From contig JBBRBB010000012.1 of NCBI GenBank assembly GCA_038206235.1, positions 53,014-117,013 on the forward strand: a DNA stretch of 64,000 nucleotides. The letters run 5' to 3'. This DNA is from JBBRBB01 sp038206235. Lineage in GTDB: Bacteria; Bacteroidota; Bacteroidia; Chitinophagales; Chitinophagaceae. The notes beneath the pieces were generated by a model, which made no database searches, was not told the origin of the DNA, and saw nothing but the letters and a program-made list of their open reading frames with translations. Made by a program: the position numbers and the translations under genes. This document shows, in pieces, positions 17,976 to 25,878 of the stretch. The first letter of the stretch is position 1. The number at the start of each line of letters is the position of its first letter.

Positions 17976-18362
17976 TTAATTCGTTTCTGCGGGTTGCTGA
18001 TAAAGACCGATTATATTTCCTGCGGGGTCACTAATTCTTGCGGTAATCTCGGGTGCATCCATACCTATCGGCTGCACAATCTTACCTTTATTGGCAATGA
18101 CTGCATCGAGTGTGGCGGCAACACTATCAACCATAATATATATTAGCAGTCCTGGGTCTGTTGCTGCTTTGCGGCCCAGCACCCATGTGCCGCTTACCTC
18201 ACCTGCGGTGTCGTCAAAAGCGATATCACCATCGCTTCGCTCTCTGATATGCCAGCCAAAAATTTCTTTATAAAAAGATGCTGAGTTGCTAATATCAATA
18301 GCCGGAATTTCAATGTTACAAACTTTGCCGTTTGCAAGAGTGGGATGCTTATTATTTTCCAT
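17976..18362 (-). CDS. VOC family protein (glyoxalase/bleomycin resistance fold)
   Basis: 128 aa. A paired beta-alpha-beta-beta-beta fold is indicated by VCNIEIPAIDISNSASFYKEIFGW at the start and ARISDPAGNIIGLYQQP at the end. VOC proteins bind a metal and act in methylglyoxal detoxification, antibiotic binding or ring cleavage; which applies here is unclear. It overlaps the start-side neighbour (the PhnB-like VOC gene) by 11 nt, so they are translationally coupled. Part of a leftward cluster of small stress-type genes (20444 to 17598). Confidence 0.85.
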   Translation of the reverse strand: MENNKHPTLANGKVCNIEIPAIDISNSASFYKEIFGWHIRERSDGDIAFDDTAGEVSGTWVLGRKAATDPGLLIYIMVDSVAATLDAVIANKGKIVQPIGMDAPEITARISDPAGNIIGLYQQPAETN

Positions 18363-18765
18363 TTGTTTTATTTTTTACGAGATTTAATTGCCAGGTAACT
18401 CCAAATTTATCAGACACCCAGCCAAACTTTTCACTGAAAGGATAATGAGCTAATGGCATAAAAATCTGACCGTCTTGTAATAACTTTACAAATAATTCAT
18501 CAATCTCATCTTCTGTTTCGCATGTTACGTACAATGATATGGCTGGCGTAAAGCTGAAGCCATGTGCTGCGCTGCTGTCAATACACATAAATTGCTGCCC
18601 GTGTAATGAGAACGTTGCGTGCATTACAGTTCCTTCAGCACCTGTATCATTTTTTCCATAACGTGTAATGCTGATTATTTCTGCTTGACCGAATAAAGAG
18701 ATATAAAAATTCATTGCTTCTTCGGCTTTGCCATTAAACATTAAAAAGGTGGTTATCTTTTGCAT
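18352..18765 (-). CDS. PhnB-like VOC family protein
   Basis: 137 aa from ATG 18765 (MQKITTFLMFNGKAEEAMNFY). An upstream in-frame start would place the CCTCACAGG repeat next to the coding region and adds nothing conserved. The sequence matches the PF06983 branch (3-demethylubiquinone methyltransferase-like/PhnB-like): LFGQAEIISITRYG, HATFSLHGQQFMCID, and the C-terminal KFGVTWQLNL. Function unknown; these are often found with DinB and SnoaL genes as here. Overlaps the next VOC gene by 11 nt. Confidence 0.87.
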   Translation of the reverse strand: MQKITTFLMFNGKAEEAMNFYISLFGQAEIISITRYGKNDTGAEGTVMHATFSLHGQQFMCIDSSAAHGFSFTPAISLYVTCETEDEIDELFVKLLQDGQIFMPLAHYPFSEKFGWVSDKFGVTWQLNLVKNKTNGK

Positions 18766-18777
18766 GATGCTAAATTC

Positions 18778-18810
18778 AAACCTCACAGGTCAGCCCCACC
18801 TGTGAGGTTT
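18778..18810. repeat. AAACCTCACAGGT hairpin repeat, copy 2
   Basis: Perfect 13-base arms AAACCTCACAGGT / ACCTGTGAGGTTT with loop CAGCCCC, just upstream of the PhnB-like gene start (18765). Same family as 17481-17513; the loop differs. Confidence 0.7.
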
Positions 18811-18901
18811 TGCTTTGCTGCAACCAAAAAAGACTTTTTCAATCTTGATTTATTGCACTTGCGTTTTTGATATGTCTTTATTTTTTGAAATTGTAATTTA
18901 T

Positions 18902-19408
18902 TTATTCAGAATATTTCATGGCTTCGTATCCTAAGAGCCTGCGGTATAAACCAATTTGCCCTATGCAGTATGATTCCCGGTCCATGCATGCAATAATGCT
19001 GTCAAAAAAAGTAAAGGGACCTCCGGGCATATTAAAAGGGTCAGCACCGTTTAGCTGCTCGTCGCTTACATTCATCAGGGCATCTTTTAAAGCAGGGCTG
19101 ATGTCTTCCCAATCTTTTTTGAACTCTGTAAGCGACGGGTATGAAACATTATCCTGTATTCCCTTGTAATCACTGAAGAGTTCGTGTGAGCCTTGTTTAA
19201 GCTCGAGACCAAGCAAGTTGCCCAATTCATATCTTCCATTAACAAGGCTGCCGGCAATCCACGCAACATGATTTGCTTTTGTGCCCAGCCGGTTCTGTGC
19301 GTCTTTATCAGATATGCCTTCAATAACATTTCTAAAAAGCTTTGTATGCCAATCGTAAAGATTGATGAGCATAAACATTGATGTTTTTTTATTTATTGTT
19401 GTTTCCAT
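18902..19408 (-). CDS. DinB family four-helix protein
   Basis: 168 aa. DinB proteins are four-helix bundles with a three-histidine metal site and include thiol transferases of bacillithiol and mycothiol type. Here the first His lies in LYDWHTKLF, the second in NHVAWIAGSL, but the third, normally in an H-ES-YHIGQ motif, reads DRESYCIGQIGLYRRLLG, with Cys at the usual His position. Metal binding may therefore differ. Transcribed with the second DinB gene 40 nt upstream. Confidence 0.82.
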   Translation of the reverse strand: METTINKKTSMFMLINLYDWHTKLFRNVIEGISDKDAQNRLGTKANHVAWIAGSLVNGRYELGNLLGLELKQGSHELFSDYKGIQDNVSYPSLTEFKKDWEDISPALKDALMNVSDEQLNGADPFNMPGGPFTFFDSIIACMDRESYCIGQIGLYRRLLGYEAMKYSE

Positions 19409-19448
19409 TTTGATTTTGTTTTAGTTATTAAAATTATAAAAGAAGCCA

Positions 19449-19982
19449 TCACATATTTTCTATTATTTTAAAAATATTTTTCAATTGATGAATATGTCTT
19501 TGCGTATGATACAACACAAAATATAGTAATTCAAATTTTGTTATCTCGCCAAATGCAGGAACACTGATTATTTCTGATAAGTTTACTCTGCTACGCATTT
19601 CTTTTAACTGCTCAATTGATTTTTTAAGATCTGCAATAAGTGTTTCTTTTTGGTAAGGATGCTGCGCAGGTAAAATAAATTCCGGCGATTGAAATTTAGT
19701 TGTAAAATCTAAAAAAATTGCTTTCAGCTCCTGCGCTCTTTCGGCAGGATTTCTTTCAGCCGTTTTGCCTTGCATATTCAATGCCTGCGCAATCGCTTTG
19801 TTTGATTTTGTAACATGAGCTGCTAACTGGGCTGCAGTCCAGCTATCTTCAAAAGGAATGATGTTAATTGTTTTTTCATCTGCTGAAGAAATCAACTTCA
19901 GTAATTCAGATGCAGTGTCATCAAGTGATGCAAACAATTCTTTTGCCCCGATAGTTATCGGGATTAATTTTTCAGTCGTCAT
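19449..19982 (-). CDS. DinB superfamily protein
   Basis: 177 aa, four-helix type. The second helix motif WTAAQLAAHVTKSNKAI and the last motif LLYFVLYHTQRHIHQLKNIF with YHTQRHIHQ carry the His ligands of the DinB/YfiT metal site. Likely a thiol-dependent transferase or stress protein; substrate unknown. Its start is 18 nt from the stop of the GyrI-like gene, so the run is one transcription unit. Confidence 0.85.
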   Translation of the reverse strand: MTTEKLIPITIGAKELFASLDDTASELLKLISSADEKTINIIPFEDSWTAAQLAAHVTKSNKAIAQALNMQGKTAERNPAERAQELKAIFLDFTTKFQSPEFILPAQHPYQKETLIADLKKSIEQLKEMRSRVNLSEIISVPAFGEITKFELLYFVLYHTQRHIHQLKNIFKIIENM

Positions 19983-20000
19983 ATTTCTTGCATTAAAAAT

Positions 20001-20444
20001 TTATTCAGTTAACTCATTTTTTTTGATGGATCTATTTTTATCATACACATCATTTCATCATCATTCTTATACCATTCTACACAAGGCTTTGTTTTGTGAA
20101 CCCGGGGTATCCTGCATCATTTCATAAAAAATATCTTTTATTAAATCTGTTTTCTTACGCCAATCTTTTAAGGTTGCAGTTAAGTATTCCCCTTTTTCGA
20201 TTCCATACGATTCACAGTGATACTTTTCTGCTTCACCTTTATATTTTTCTTCGGCAGCCGCTTTATATATAAACCCTTTCTCAGTGATTTCGCTGATGCC
20301 GTAAAATGACCGTTCGAATCCTTCGGCAAGCATATTTACTAATTTATCAAACGCTTCTCCTATTCCTTCAGGAAAATTTTTAACCTCAACACCAAAGACT
20401 TTTATATCGTCTTTCAAATTATATTTTTCTATGGTAAGTTTCAT
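20001..20444 (-). pseudogene. GyrI-like/effector-binding domain protein with late frameshift
   Basis: The first 120 codons (MKLTIEKYNLKDDIKVFGVEVKNFP ... DTPGSQNK) match the stand-alone GyrI-like small-molecule binding family. The frame then ends early (ALCRMV, stop near 20067), but the next frame continues as KPCVEWYKNDDEMMCMIK and runs to TAA 20001-20003, which is the expected family C-terminus. Removing one A from the AAAG near 20090 restores about 147 residues. Probably a recent frameshift or base-calling error, so the protein may be functional in the cell. First gene of the leftward stress cluster. Confidence 0.75.
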
Positions 20445-20646
20445 TTAGAACACAAAGCTACAGTCATCAACTAAAATATATGGGGTGCAAATACGGCAAT
20501 CTAAGGTGTTGTTTGCGACAATAACTTTTTTTTGCTTTGAATAATGAAACACATCTCAATACTTATTCCTCACGGGCATACAAGCGTTTTAAATATTTCT
20601 TTCCGCACCGCCATGGGGAAAGCCCCCTTTATAGTAAATTTACATA

Positions 20647-20874
20647 ATGGAACCAGAGGCAAAAGAATTTTTGCAGCGTATATCTTTTACTTTACTGGCT
20701 GGTCTTGTATGGATGGCTATTAATTCTACCGCAGGCATTATGTACAATTATGCTTTTATTGAAGGAAAGCTCAGGATAGGGAATATTATATTTTATGTTT
20801 GGCTTGTTGTAAGTTTTGTATTGTTGTTATGGTTTTATATCCGGCTTTGGAAAAAGCCTTTAGATAAAACCTGA
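20647..20874 (+). CDS. Small two-helix membrane protein
   Basis: 75 aa. Two hydrophobic helices are clear: about residues 11-31 (ISFTLLAGLVWMAINSTAGI) and 43-65 (GNIIFYVWLVVSFVLLLWFY), joined by a short charged loop and followed by a basic tail. No family name is certain. Similar short conserved membrane proteins are common in Chitinophagaceae. It is divergent from the stress cluster, 202 nt away. Confidence 0.65.
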   Translation: MEPEAKEFLQRISFTLLAGLVWMAINSTAGIMYNYAFIEGKLRIGNIIFYVWLVVSFVLLLWFYIRLWKKPLDKT

Positions 20875-20980
20875 GCTTCTATTTCTGCGTATATTCAGTA
20901 TTCATTTTCTTTTATTATTTGCTGATAATATTTTATAATAATGTTTTCTTACTTTTAGTTGTAATTACAAACAAAATGCA

Positions 20981-21376
20981 ATGCTCTATTTAAAGACTTA
21001 TTCACGATGGATTGTTATTGGAGGCACTTTACTTATATGGATTGTAAAGTTCATTGTACGCCCCTTTATGTATATACCCGAATTCTTCAAACCGATGATA
21101 GGCGTAAGCCCTAATCTTATTGGCTCTTTTTTACTGCCCTTTAGTGCATGCTGGCTGTTTCAAAAATATTTTCGCCTGCACACAATTGCAGACCTCAAAA
21201 TAACCTGCTTGTTTGGTTTATTGCTGGTAATTATTAATGAGTATTTACAGCTAATTCCTTTCTTTGGAAGAACGTTTGACCCATTAGATATACTTGCGTC
21301 GTTTGCCGGAGTGTATATGGGATATTATTTTTTTTCAAGGTTGATGGAAAGAAGAATGCTGCATCAACCGGCGTAA
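20981..21376 (+). CDS. VanZ-like integral membrane protein
   Basis: 131 aa with about four hydrophobic segments. The end, NEYLQLIPFFGRTFDPLDILASFAGVYMGYYFF, has the VanZ-type pattern: a Glu in a helix followed by a GRTFDPxDILA motif before the last helix. VanZ confers low-level teicoplanin resistance, but most homologues have no known role. The stop is 8 nt from the convergent NTF2 gene. Confidence 0.6.
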   Translation: MLYLKTYSRWIVIGGTLLIWIVKFIVRPFMYIPEFFKPMIGVSPNLIGSFLLPFSACWLFQKYFRLHTIADLKITCLFGLLLVIINEYLQLIPFFGRTFDPLDILASFAGVYMGYYFFSRLMERRMLHQPA

Positions 21377-21383
21377 TCCATTT

Positions 21384-21812
21384 TCAACTCGTATGGTCTG
21401 CAACAATTAACCACTTGCCGTTTATCTTTCTAAAGAGCAATGTAAAATATCCTTCAATATTTCCTATCGTTCTCTGCAGATGCCATTTGCCCAATACAGA
21501 ATAATATTCTTGAGAAAGCTCTTTTAATTGCAGAATGGTAAATTGAAGCTTGCCCATTGCGGCAGTATCAGGATAATTTTTTTTATATCTTTCAAGAGTA
21601 GTTTTCCATCCGTAAGCAGGTCCGTTTTTTCCAACAAATACAAGACTGTCGTTATTCCAATAAGTTTGCATAAATGCATCAATGTCTCCATTATTCCATG
21701 CAATCACCTGCTTATCCATTGCAGATTGTATTGCCGCTGCGTCTTTCATTTGCGCAGGAGCATGCTGCACTAATAATATTGATATTGCTAAAACAAACGC
21801 AGTCTTTTTCAT
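21384..21812 (-). CDS. Secreted NTF2-fold protein (SnoaL/DUF4440-like)
   Basis: 142 aa with a signal peptide (MKKTAFVLAISILLVQHAPAQ). The mature domain shows MDKQVIAWNNGDIDAFMQTYWNNDSLVFVG and the closing WLIVADHTS, the cone-shaped NTF2/SnoaL fold. Extracytoplasmic members are usually of unknown function, possibly ligand binding. It starts 18 nt after the dnaN stop and could be the second gene of the dnaN transcript. Confidence 0.82.
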   Translation of the reverse strand: MKKTAFVLAISILLVQHAPAQMKDAAAIQSAMDKQVIAWNNGDIDAFMQTYWNNDSLVFVGKNGPAYGWKTTLERYKKNYPDTAAMGKLQFTILQLKELSQEYYSVLGKWHLQRTIGNIEGYFTLLFRKINGKWLIVADHTS

Positions 21813-21829
21813 ATAGAATTAAGAAGACA

Positions 21830-22945
21830 TCAACTATTTATCATTAATGGCATTACAAGCATAAGCACTTCTTCATTATCTTCCTGCTCTATTGGTTTTA
21901 TAATGCCTGCCCGTGTAGGTGTAGCGAGTTCAATAATAACTTCGTCGCTGTCTGCAGCATTCAGGATTTCTATTAAAAATTTTGCGTTAAAGGCAATTTG
22001 CATATCTTCTCCATCGTACTGGCAGTTCATGCGTTCATTGCCTTCAAAACTAAAATCAACATCCTGTGCGGCTAATTGTAATTCGCTTCCGCTTATGTTT
22101 AATACAACCTGGTTGGTGCTTTTATTGCTGAAAACGCTGAGGCGGCGAAGTGCGTTTTGAAAATCATTTTTATTTACGGTGAGCTTATAGGGATTATCGG
22201 TGGGTATTACCACTTTATAATCGGGAAACCGTGCATCAATAAGGCGGCAAACTAACTGTGAGGTGCCATGAGCAACAAAAAAATGATTGCTGTTGTAGCT
22301 GATAGTTAATTCATCGGTACCGGATGCCAGTGTATTTTTTAAAAGGGTAAGCGGTTTTTTGGGGACAATGAAATTTTCTGTTTTTGGGCAGCTTACATCA
22401 TTTCTTTTATATTGTACCAGGCGATGGGCATCGGTGGCTACAAATTGAATAAAATCTTTATCAAGCTCAAAGAGCACACCGGTCATTGCAGGTCTTAGAT
22501 CATCGTTGCTTACCGCAAATAAAGTTTTGCTGATGGCTGAAACAAGAGCATCATTACTTATTGAAAAATTGCTTGTATCATCAGCCACCGGTTCTTTGGG
22601 GAAATTATCAGGATTTTCACCCATTACTTTATACTTCCCGTTGTCGCTGGTAATTTCAACAGAAAAATTTTTATCAATATTAAATGATAGCGGCTGATCT
22701 GAAATGTTCTTTAGCGAATCAATTAAAATTCTGGCAGGAATACAAATTCGTCCATTGCTTTTACTTTCAACATCCATTTGCACCCGCATCACTGTCTCAA
22801 GGTCTGTAGCCGTTACTTGTAATTTTTTATCTTCTATTTCGAATAAAAAATCTTCCAGTATAGGCAATACTGTATTGGCATTTATAACACCCTGTATTTG
22901 CTGCAGATGCTTTAATAAAACGGTGGAGGAAACAATAAATTTCAT
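21830..22945 (-). CDS. dnaN: DNA polymerase III sliding clamp (beta subunit)
   Basis: 371 aa. The ring-shaped clamp that holds DNA polymerase on the template. It starts MKFIVSSTVLLKHLQQIQGVI, as is typical for Bacteroidota, with three clamp domains; NTVLPILEDFLFEI, RPAMTGVLFEL and the C-terminal LMLVMPLMI are recognisable. I set the start at ATG 22945; upstream codons to 22993 are not conserved. dnaN is not next to dnaA or recF here, which is usual for this phylum. Confidence 0.96.
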   Translation of the reverse strand: MKFIVSSTVLLKHLQQIQGVINANTVLPILEDFLFEIEDKKLQVTATDLETVMRVQMDVESKSNGRICIPARILIDSLKNISDQPLSFNIDKNFSVEITSDNGKYKVMGENPDNFPKEPVADDTSNFSISNDALVSAISKTLFAVSNDDLRPAMTGVLFELDKDFIQFVATDAHRLVQYKRNDVSCPKTENFIVPKKPLTLLKNTLASGTDELTISYNSNHFFVAHGTSQLVCRLIDARFPDYKVVIPTDNPYKLTVNKNDFQNALRRLSVFSNKSTNQVVLNISGSELQLAAQDVDFSFEGNERMNCQYDGEDMQIAFNAKFLIEILNAADSDEVIIELATPTRAGIIKPIEQEDNEEVLMLVMPLMINS

Positions 22946-23058
22946 AAGAAGTTTTACTTTTTTAGAGTTGGCATACCGCATTAAACGGCACACGCAAACC
23001 TACTGTAAAATGTTTAACATTCCGAAACTTTCATTTGCGTGCGGAGCTTATTAACAGG

Positions 23059-23502
23059 CTAATGTGAAATAGTTGTGGATGAAATTTTTTGGTTGCCCAA
23101 GTACAGTAAGATTGTTTTAAACTGTTCCTGCAATATTGGCTTTACCAGGTAATCGGTAACTATATCAAACTCTTTTGCTTGCTGAATATCGGCCTGGTCT
23201 GCAGACGAGCTTACAACATAAAGCGGCACTGGTTTATTTAAGAGGGGTTTTATTAATTTAAAAGCTTCCAAAAAAGCCCATCCGTTCATTACCGGCATAT
23301 TTATATCGAGAAAGATTACATCGGGCAATGTAGCTTTGTTATATATGTTGGTTTCTAATAATTGCAAAGCTTCCTGCCCATTTGAGCATACAATAATTTC
23401 ATCAGTTAATCCGGAAGCTTCTAAAACTTTTCGCGTTAAAAATTGAAAAATGCTGTCATCATCAATTAATAAAATCGTTAGTTTGGAGGGTGTCTCAATC
23501 AT
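23059..23502 (-). CDS. Single-domain response regulator (receiver)
   Basis: 147 aa CheY-like receiver with no output domain. Acidic pocket Asp14-Asp16, phospho-acceptor Asp66 in VIFLDINMPVMNG, and Lys121 in YLVKP are in place, so phosphotransfer is expected. Such proteins pass signals from hybrid kinases to other partners. No kinase is nearby, so its partner is encoded elsewhere. Single gene between dnaN and the MBL hydrolase. Confidence 0.93.
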   Translation of the reverse strand: MIETPSKLTILLIDDDSIFQFLTRKVLEASGLTDEIIVCSNGQEALQLLETNIYNKATLPDVIFLDINMPVMNGWAFLEAFKLIKPLLNKPVPLYVVSSSADQADIQQAKEFDIVTDYLVKPILQEQFKTILLYLGNQKISSTTISH

Positions 23503-23664
23503 AGGTTATTTAAATTTCTGGTACAAAGTAGGAATTTTTTTGAAACTTTCACGGAAATTTTTAAAATTTTTTTATTGCTTTTACTTATTTACGTGATCTT
23601 CTAAATAACGGATGCGGTTTTATGATTTGAGAAAAATTATTTCCGCAGTTAATAACAAGTTCAA

Positions 23665-24405
23665 CTATTGTTTTGGCCAGAAGGGTGTTTTTACATCGTG
23701 ATAAAAAAGAAATGTCCAGCCTTCTTCATTTCCTTCGTGCCACCATTGGCATCGAAGTTCCATTGCTTTTTTTCCATCGAAATCATATTTTGCAATAAAC
23801 CTGCTTTTCATTTGTTGTAATTGAGGAGCTTCATCGCCACCGAAGAAAATTTTTTTCCCGCTTTCCTCAATCCAGACTACCTGGTGATAGCGGCTATGGC
23901 CGCCGGATATTTCATACTGAATATAGTTGTCAATATTTCCGTCTCCCTCTAAAAAAATTACCTGCGAATTATTTTGCAAAACACTTAGCTCCTCTGTCAT
24001 AAAGGATGGAAAACCTGTTTCCATGGCAAAATCAAATTCCTTTTGTTGCACATAAAATATTGCATTGGGAAATGATAAATGATAAGTGCCCAGCTTATCT
24101 CTTTGGCTTATGCCGCCGGCATGGTCTTTATGTAAATGGGTAAGCAATACTTTGGTAATTTGATGCGGCTCTATGTTGTTTGCTTTAAGATTGAAATGTA
24201 TTTGCATTTCATCATTTCTAATGAAGCCAAGACCTGCATCAAGCAAAAGAATATCTTTTTGTGTAATGACTGCGAAGGGCTGAACCTCCACAAGCAAACT
24301 GCCAACAGGCCGCTTTTGAAGCTCATCTTTTTCTATATTGAATGGAACAAAGATTTTGGTTTTATCAATAGTAAAAACACCTTCTGAAAGTGGAATTATT
24401 TTCAT
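23665..24405 (-). CDS. MBL-fold metallo-hydrolase
   Basis: 246 aa, cytoplasmic. The metallo-beta-lactamase fold is shown by LLLDAGLGFI, then HLHKDHAGG (HxHxDH zinc motif), GGHSRYHQVVWIEESGKKIFFGGDE and a C-terminal region. Family members hydrolyse lactones, thioesters or other esters; the substrate is unknown. A glyoxalase II or quorum-lactonase role is possible but unproven. It stands alone, bounded downstream by a 160-nt spacer and upstream by C/G-rich hairpin repeats. Confidence 0.88.
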   Translation of the reverse strand: MKIIPLSEGVFTIDKTKIFVPFNIEKDELQKRPVGSLLVEVQPFAVITQKDILLLDAGLGFIRNDEMQIHFNLKANNIEPHQITKVLLTHLHKDHAGGISQRDKLGTYHLSFPNAIFYVQQKEFDFAMETGFPSFMTEELSVLQNNSQVIFLEGDGNIDNYIQYEISGGHSRYHQVVWIEESGKKIFFGGDEAPQLQQMKSRFIAKYDFDGKKAMELRCQWWHEGNEEGWTFLFYHDVKTPFWPKQ

Positions 24406-24416
24406 AAAACCCCTAA

Positions 24417-24428
24417 CCCCTAAAGGGG
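24417..24428. repeat. CCCCT-AA-AGGGG hairpin repeat
   Basis: Short GC hairpin between the MBL gene start and rodA end, one of the C/G hairpins also found near 4287, 53407 and 55818. Confidence 0.5.
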
Positions 24429-24489
24429 AATTTTATTGGAAATTGAAGAGATAAAATTATAATTCAATTGCATCAAAGTCTTTCCTTTC

Positions 24490-24530
24490 TCCCCTTCAGG
24501 TCCGAAGGACTCCTATGGAGGGCTGGGGGT
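24490..24530. repeat. C/G-rich fold-back at the rodA 3' end
   Basis: A cccctTCAGGTCCGAAGGACtcc core is followed by ggagggctggggg, so two nested inverted segments can form (TCC/GGA and CCCC/GGGG). It directly follows the rodA stop and could act as its terminator or be an intergenic repeat. Confidence 0.5.
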
Positions 24531-24531
24531 T

Positions 24532-25878
24532 TTACCTCAGTACCATTTGCCTGTCTGCATCTAATCTTATTAAAATAAAAATGAGCGCCGTAAAAGTTAA
24601 CAGAGATGAGCCGCCATAACTAACAAGCGGCAGCGGAATACCAATTACAGGAAATAATCCTACCGTCATGCAAATATTAATTGCAATATGCAAAAATAAA
24701 ATGCTGGCAACGCTGTAAGCATATACACGGCTGAATGCGCTGCGCTGTCTCTCAGCAATTCTGATTATTCTAAAAAGAAGAAGAAGGTATAACCCTAAGA
24801 AAACAAATGAGCCGGCAAATCCAAACGCTTCACCAAGAGAAGTAAATATGAAATCAGTATGTTGTTCGGGTACATACTGACCTCTTGTTTGTGTGCCATT
24901 TAAAAAGCCTTTACCCAAAAGACCGCCTGAGCCAATAGCTATTTTACTTTGGCGAACATTATAATCATCTGGCTTAATAACAGACCTGCCTAGTATAGTT
25001 TCTTCCTGTGCATGCCTGTTCTGGCTGCAATCATAATCTTTACCAACCATGCTGTAAATACGCTGGCTTTGATAGCATTGGAACACACCGTTGAACATAT
25101 AGGGTACAGCGAATCTTTGTATGCCAACGCATATAGCCCAAATAAGCATGATGGTAAAAAGTATTCCCCTGTTTCTCTTTATTTGCCGCCATAAAATATA
25201 GATTATCAAAGCAGCTATTATGGTAAGAATTATAGCAAGAGTATTAGGCGCTATCACTAAAGTTGCAACTACCAGCACTCCAAGAGAAAAGCCAATAACC
25301 AGAATTATTCCCGGTAAACCTTCGCGATACATAACTATAAAAAATCCTGCATATACAATGGCAAGACCTGTTTCGTTTTGAAAGATGGAGAGCAGCGCAG
25401 GAACCATAGCAATGGCTGCTGCAATTATTTGAGAGCGCAACTTTGTAAAATCCGTTTCTGTTTGTGAAAGATATTTTGCCAGAGCAAGCGCTGCAAACAC
25501 TTTGCATAATTCGGCGGGTTGCAGGTTAAAGCCACTGCCAAGAGGAATCCAGCTTCTGGAACCATTTATGTTTTTGCCAATAAAAAAAGTGGCTATCATT
25601 AGTAATAGGCCAAACACATAAAACAAGTTGGCAAATGCTGTATATAATTTACTATCGCTAAGAATAATAAATGTGGCAACGATAACGCAAATGCCTGTAA
25701 ACAAAATTTGTTTACTGTAATTCGTATTGCCCGAAAAAAAACTGTTTACTGTTGTAGTATCTGGTCTGTATTCTACCATAAAAATGCAGACAATACCAAT
25801 AGTAACGAGTATGGCATATAACCACACAACGAGCCAATCAATGCCTTTTGAAACTGATTGAGGATAATTGCTACTCAT
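24532..25878 (-). CDS. rodA: Rod shape-determining protein RodA (SEDS glycosyltransferase)
   Basis: 448 aa, about ten transmembrane helices, SEDS family. RodA polymerises lipid II glycan strands for the elongasome, together with PBP2. Family signs: GSRSWIPLGSGFNLQPAELCKV near residue 110, EQHTDFIFTSLGEAFGFAGS, and PVIGIPLPLVSYGGSSLLTF near the end. It overlaps the 3' end of mrdA by 8 nt, the classic mrdA-rodA pair. mreBCD are not upstream here. Confidence 0.96.
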   Translation of the reverse strand: MSSNYPQSVSKGIDWLVVWLYAILVTIGIVCIFMVEYRPDTTTVNSFFSGNTNYSKQILFTGICVIVATFIILSDSKLYTAFANLFYVFGLLLMIATFFIGKNINGSRSWIPLGSGFNLQPAELCKVFAALALAKYLSQTETDFTKLRSQIIAAAIAMVPALLSIFQNETGLAIVYAGFFIVMYREGLPGIILVIGFSLGVLVVATLVIAPNTLAIILTIIAALIIYILWRQIKRNRGILFTIMLIWAICVGIQRFAVPYMFNGVFQCYQSQRIYSMVGKDYDCSQNRHAQEETILGRSVIKPDDYNVRQSKIAIGSGGLLGKGFLNGTQTRGQYVPEQHTDFIFTSLGEAFGFAGSFVFLGLYLLLLFRIIRIAERQRSAFSRVYAYSVASILFLHIAINICMTVGLFPVIGIPLPLVSYGGSSLLTFTALIFILIRLDADRQMVLR

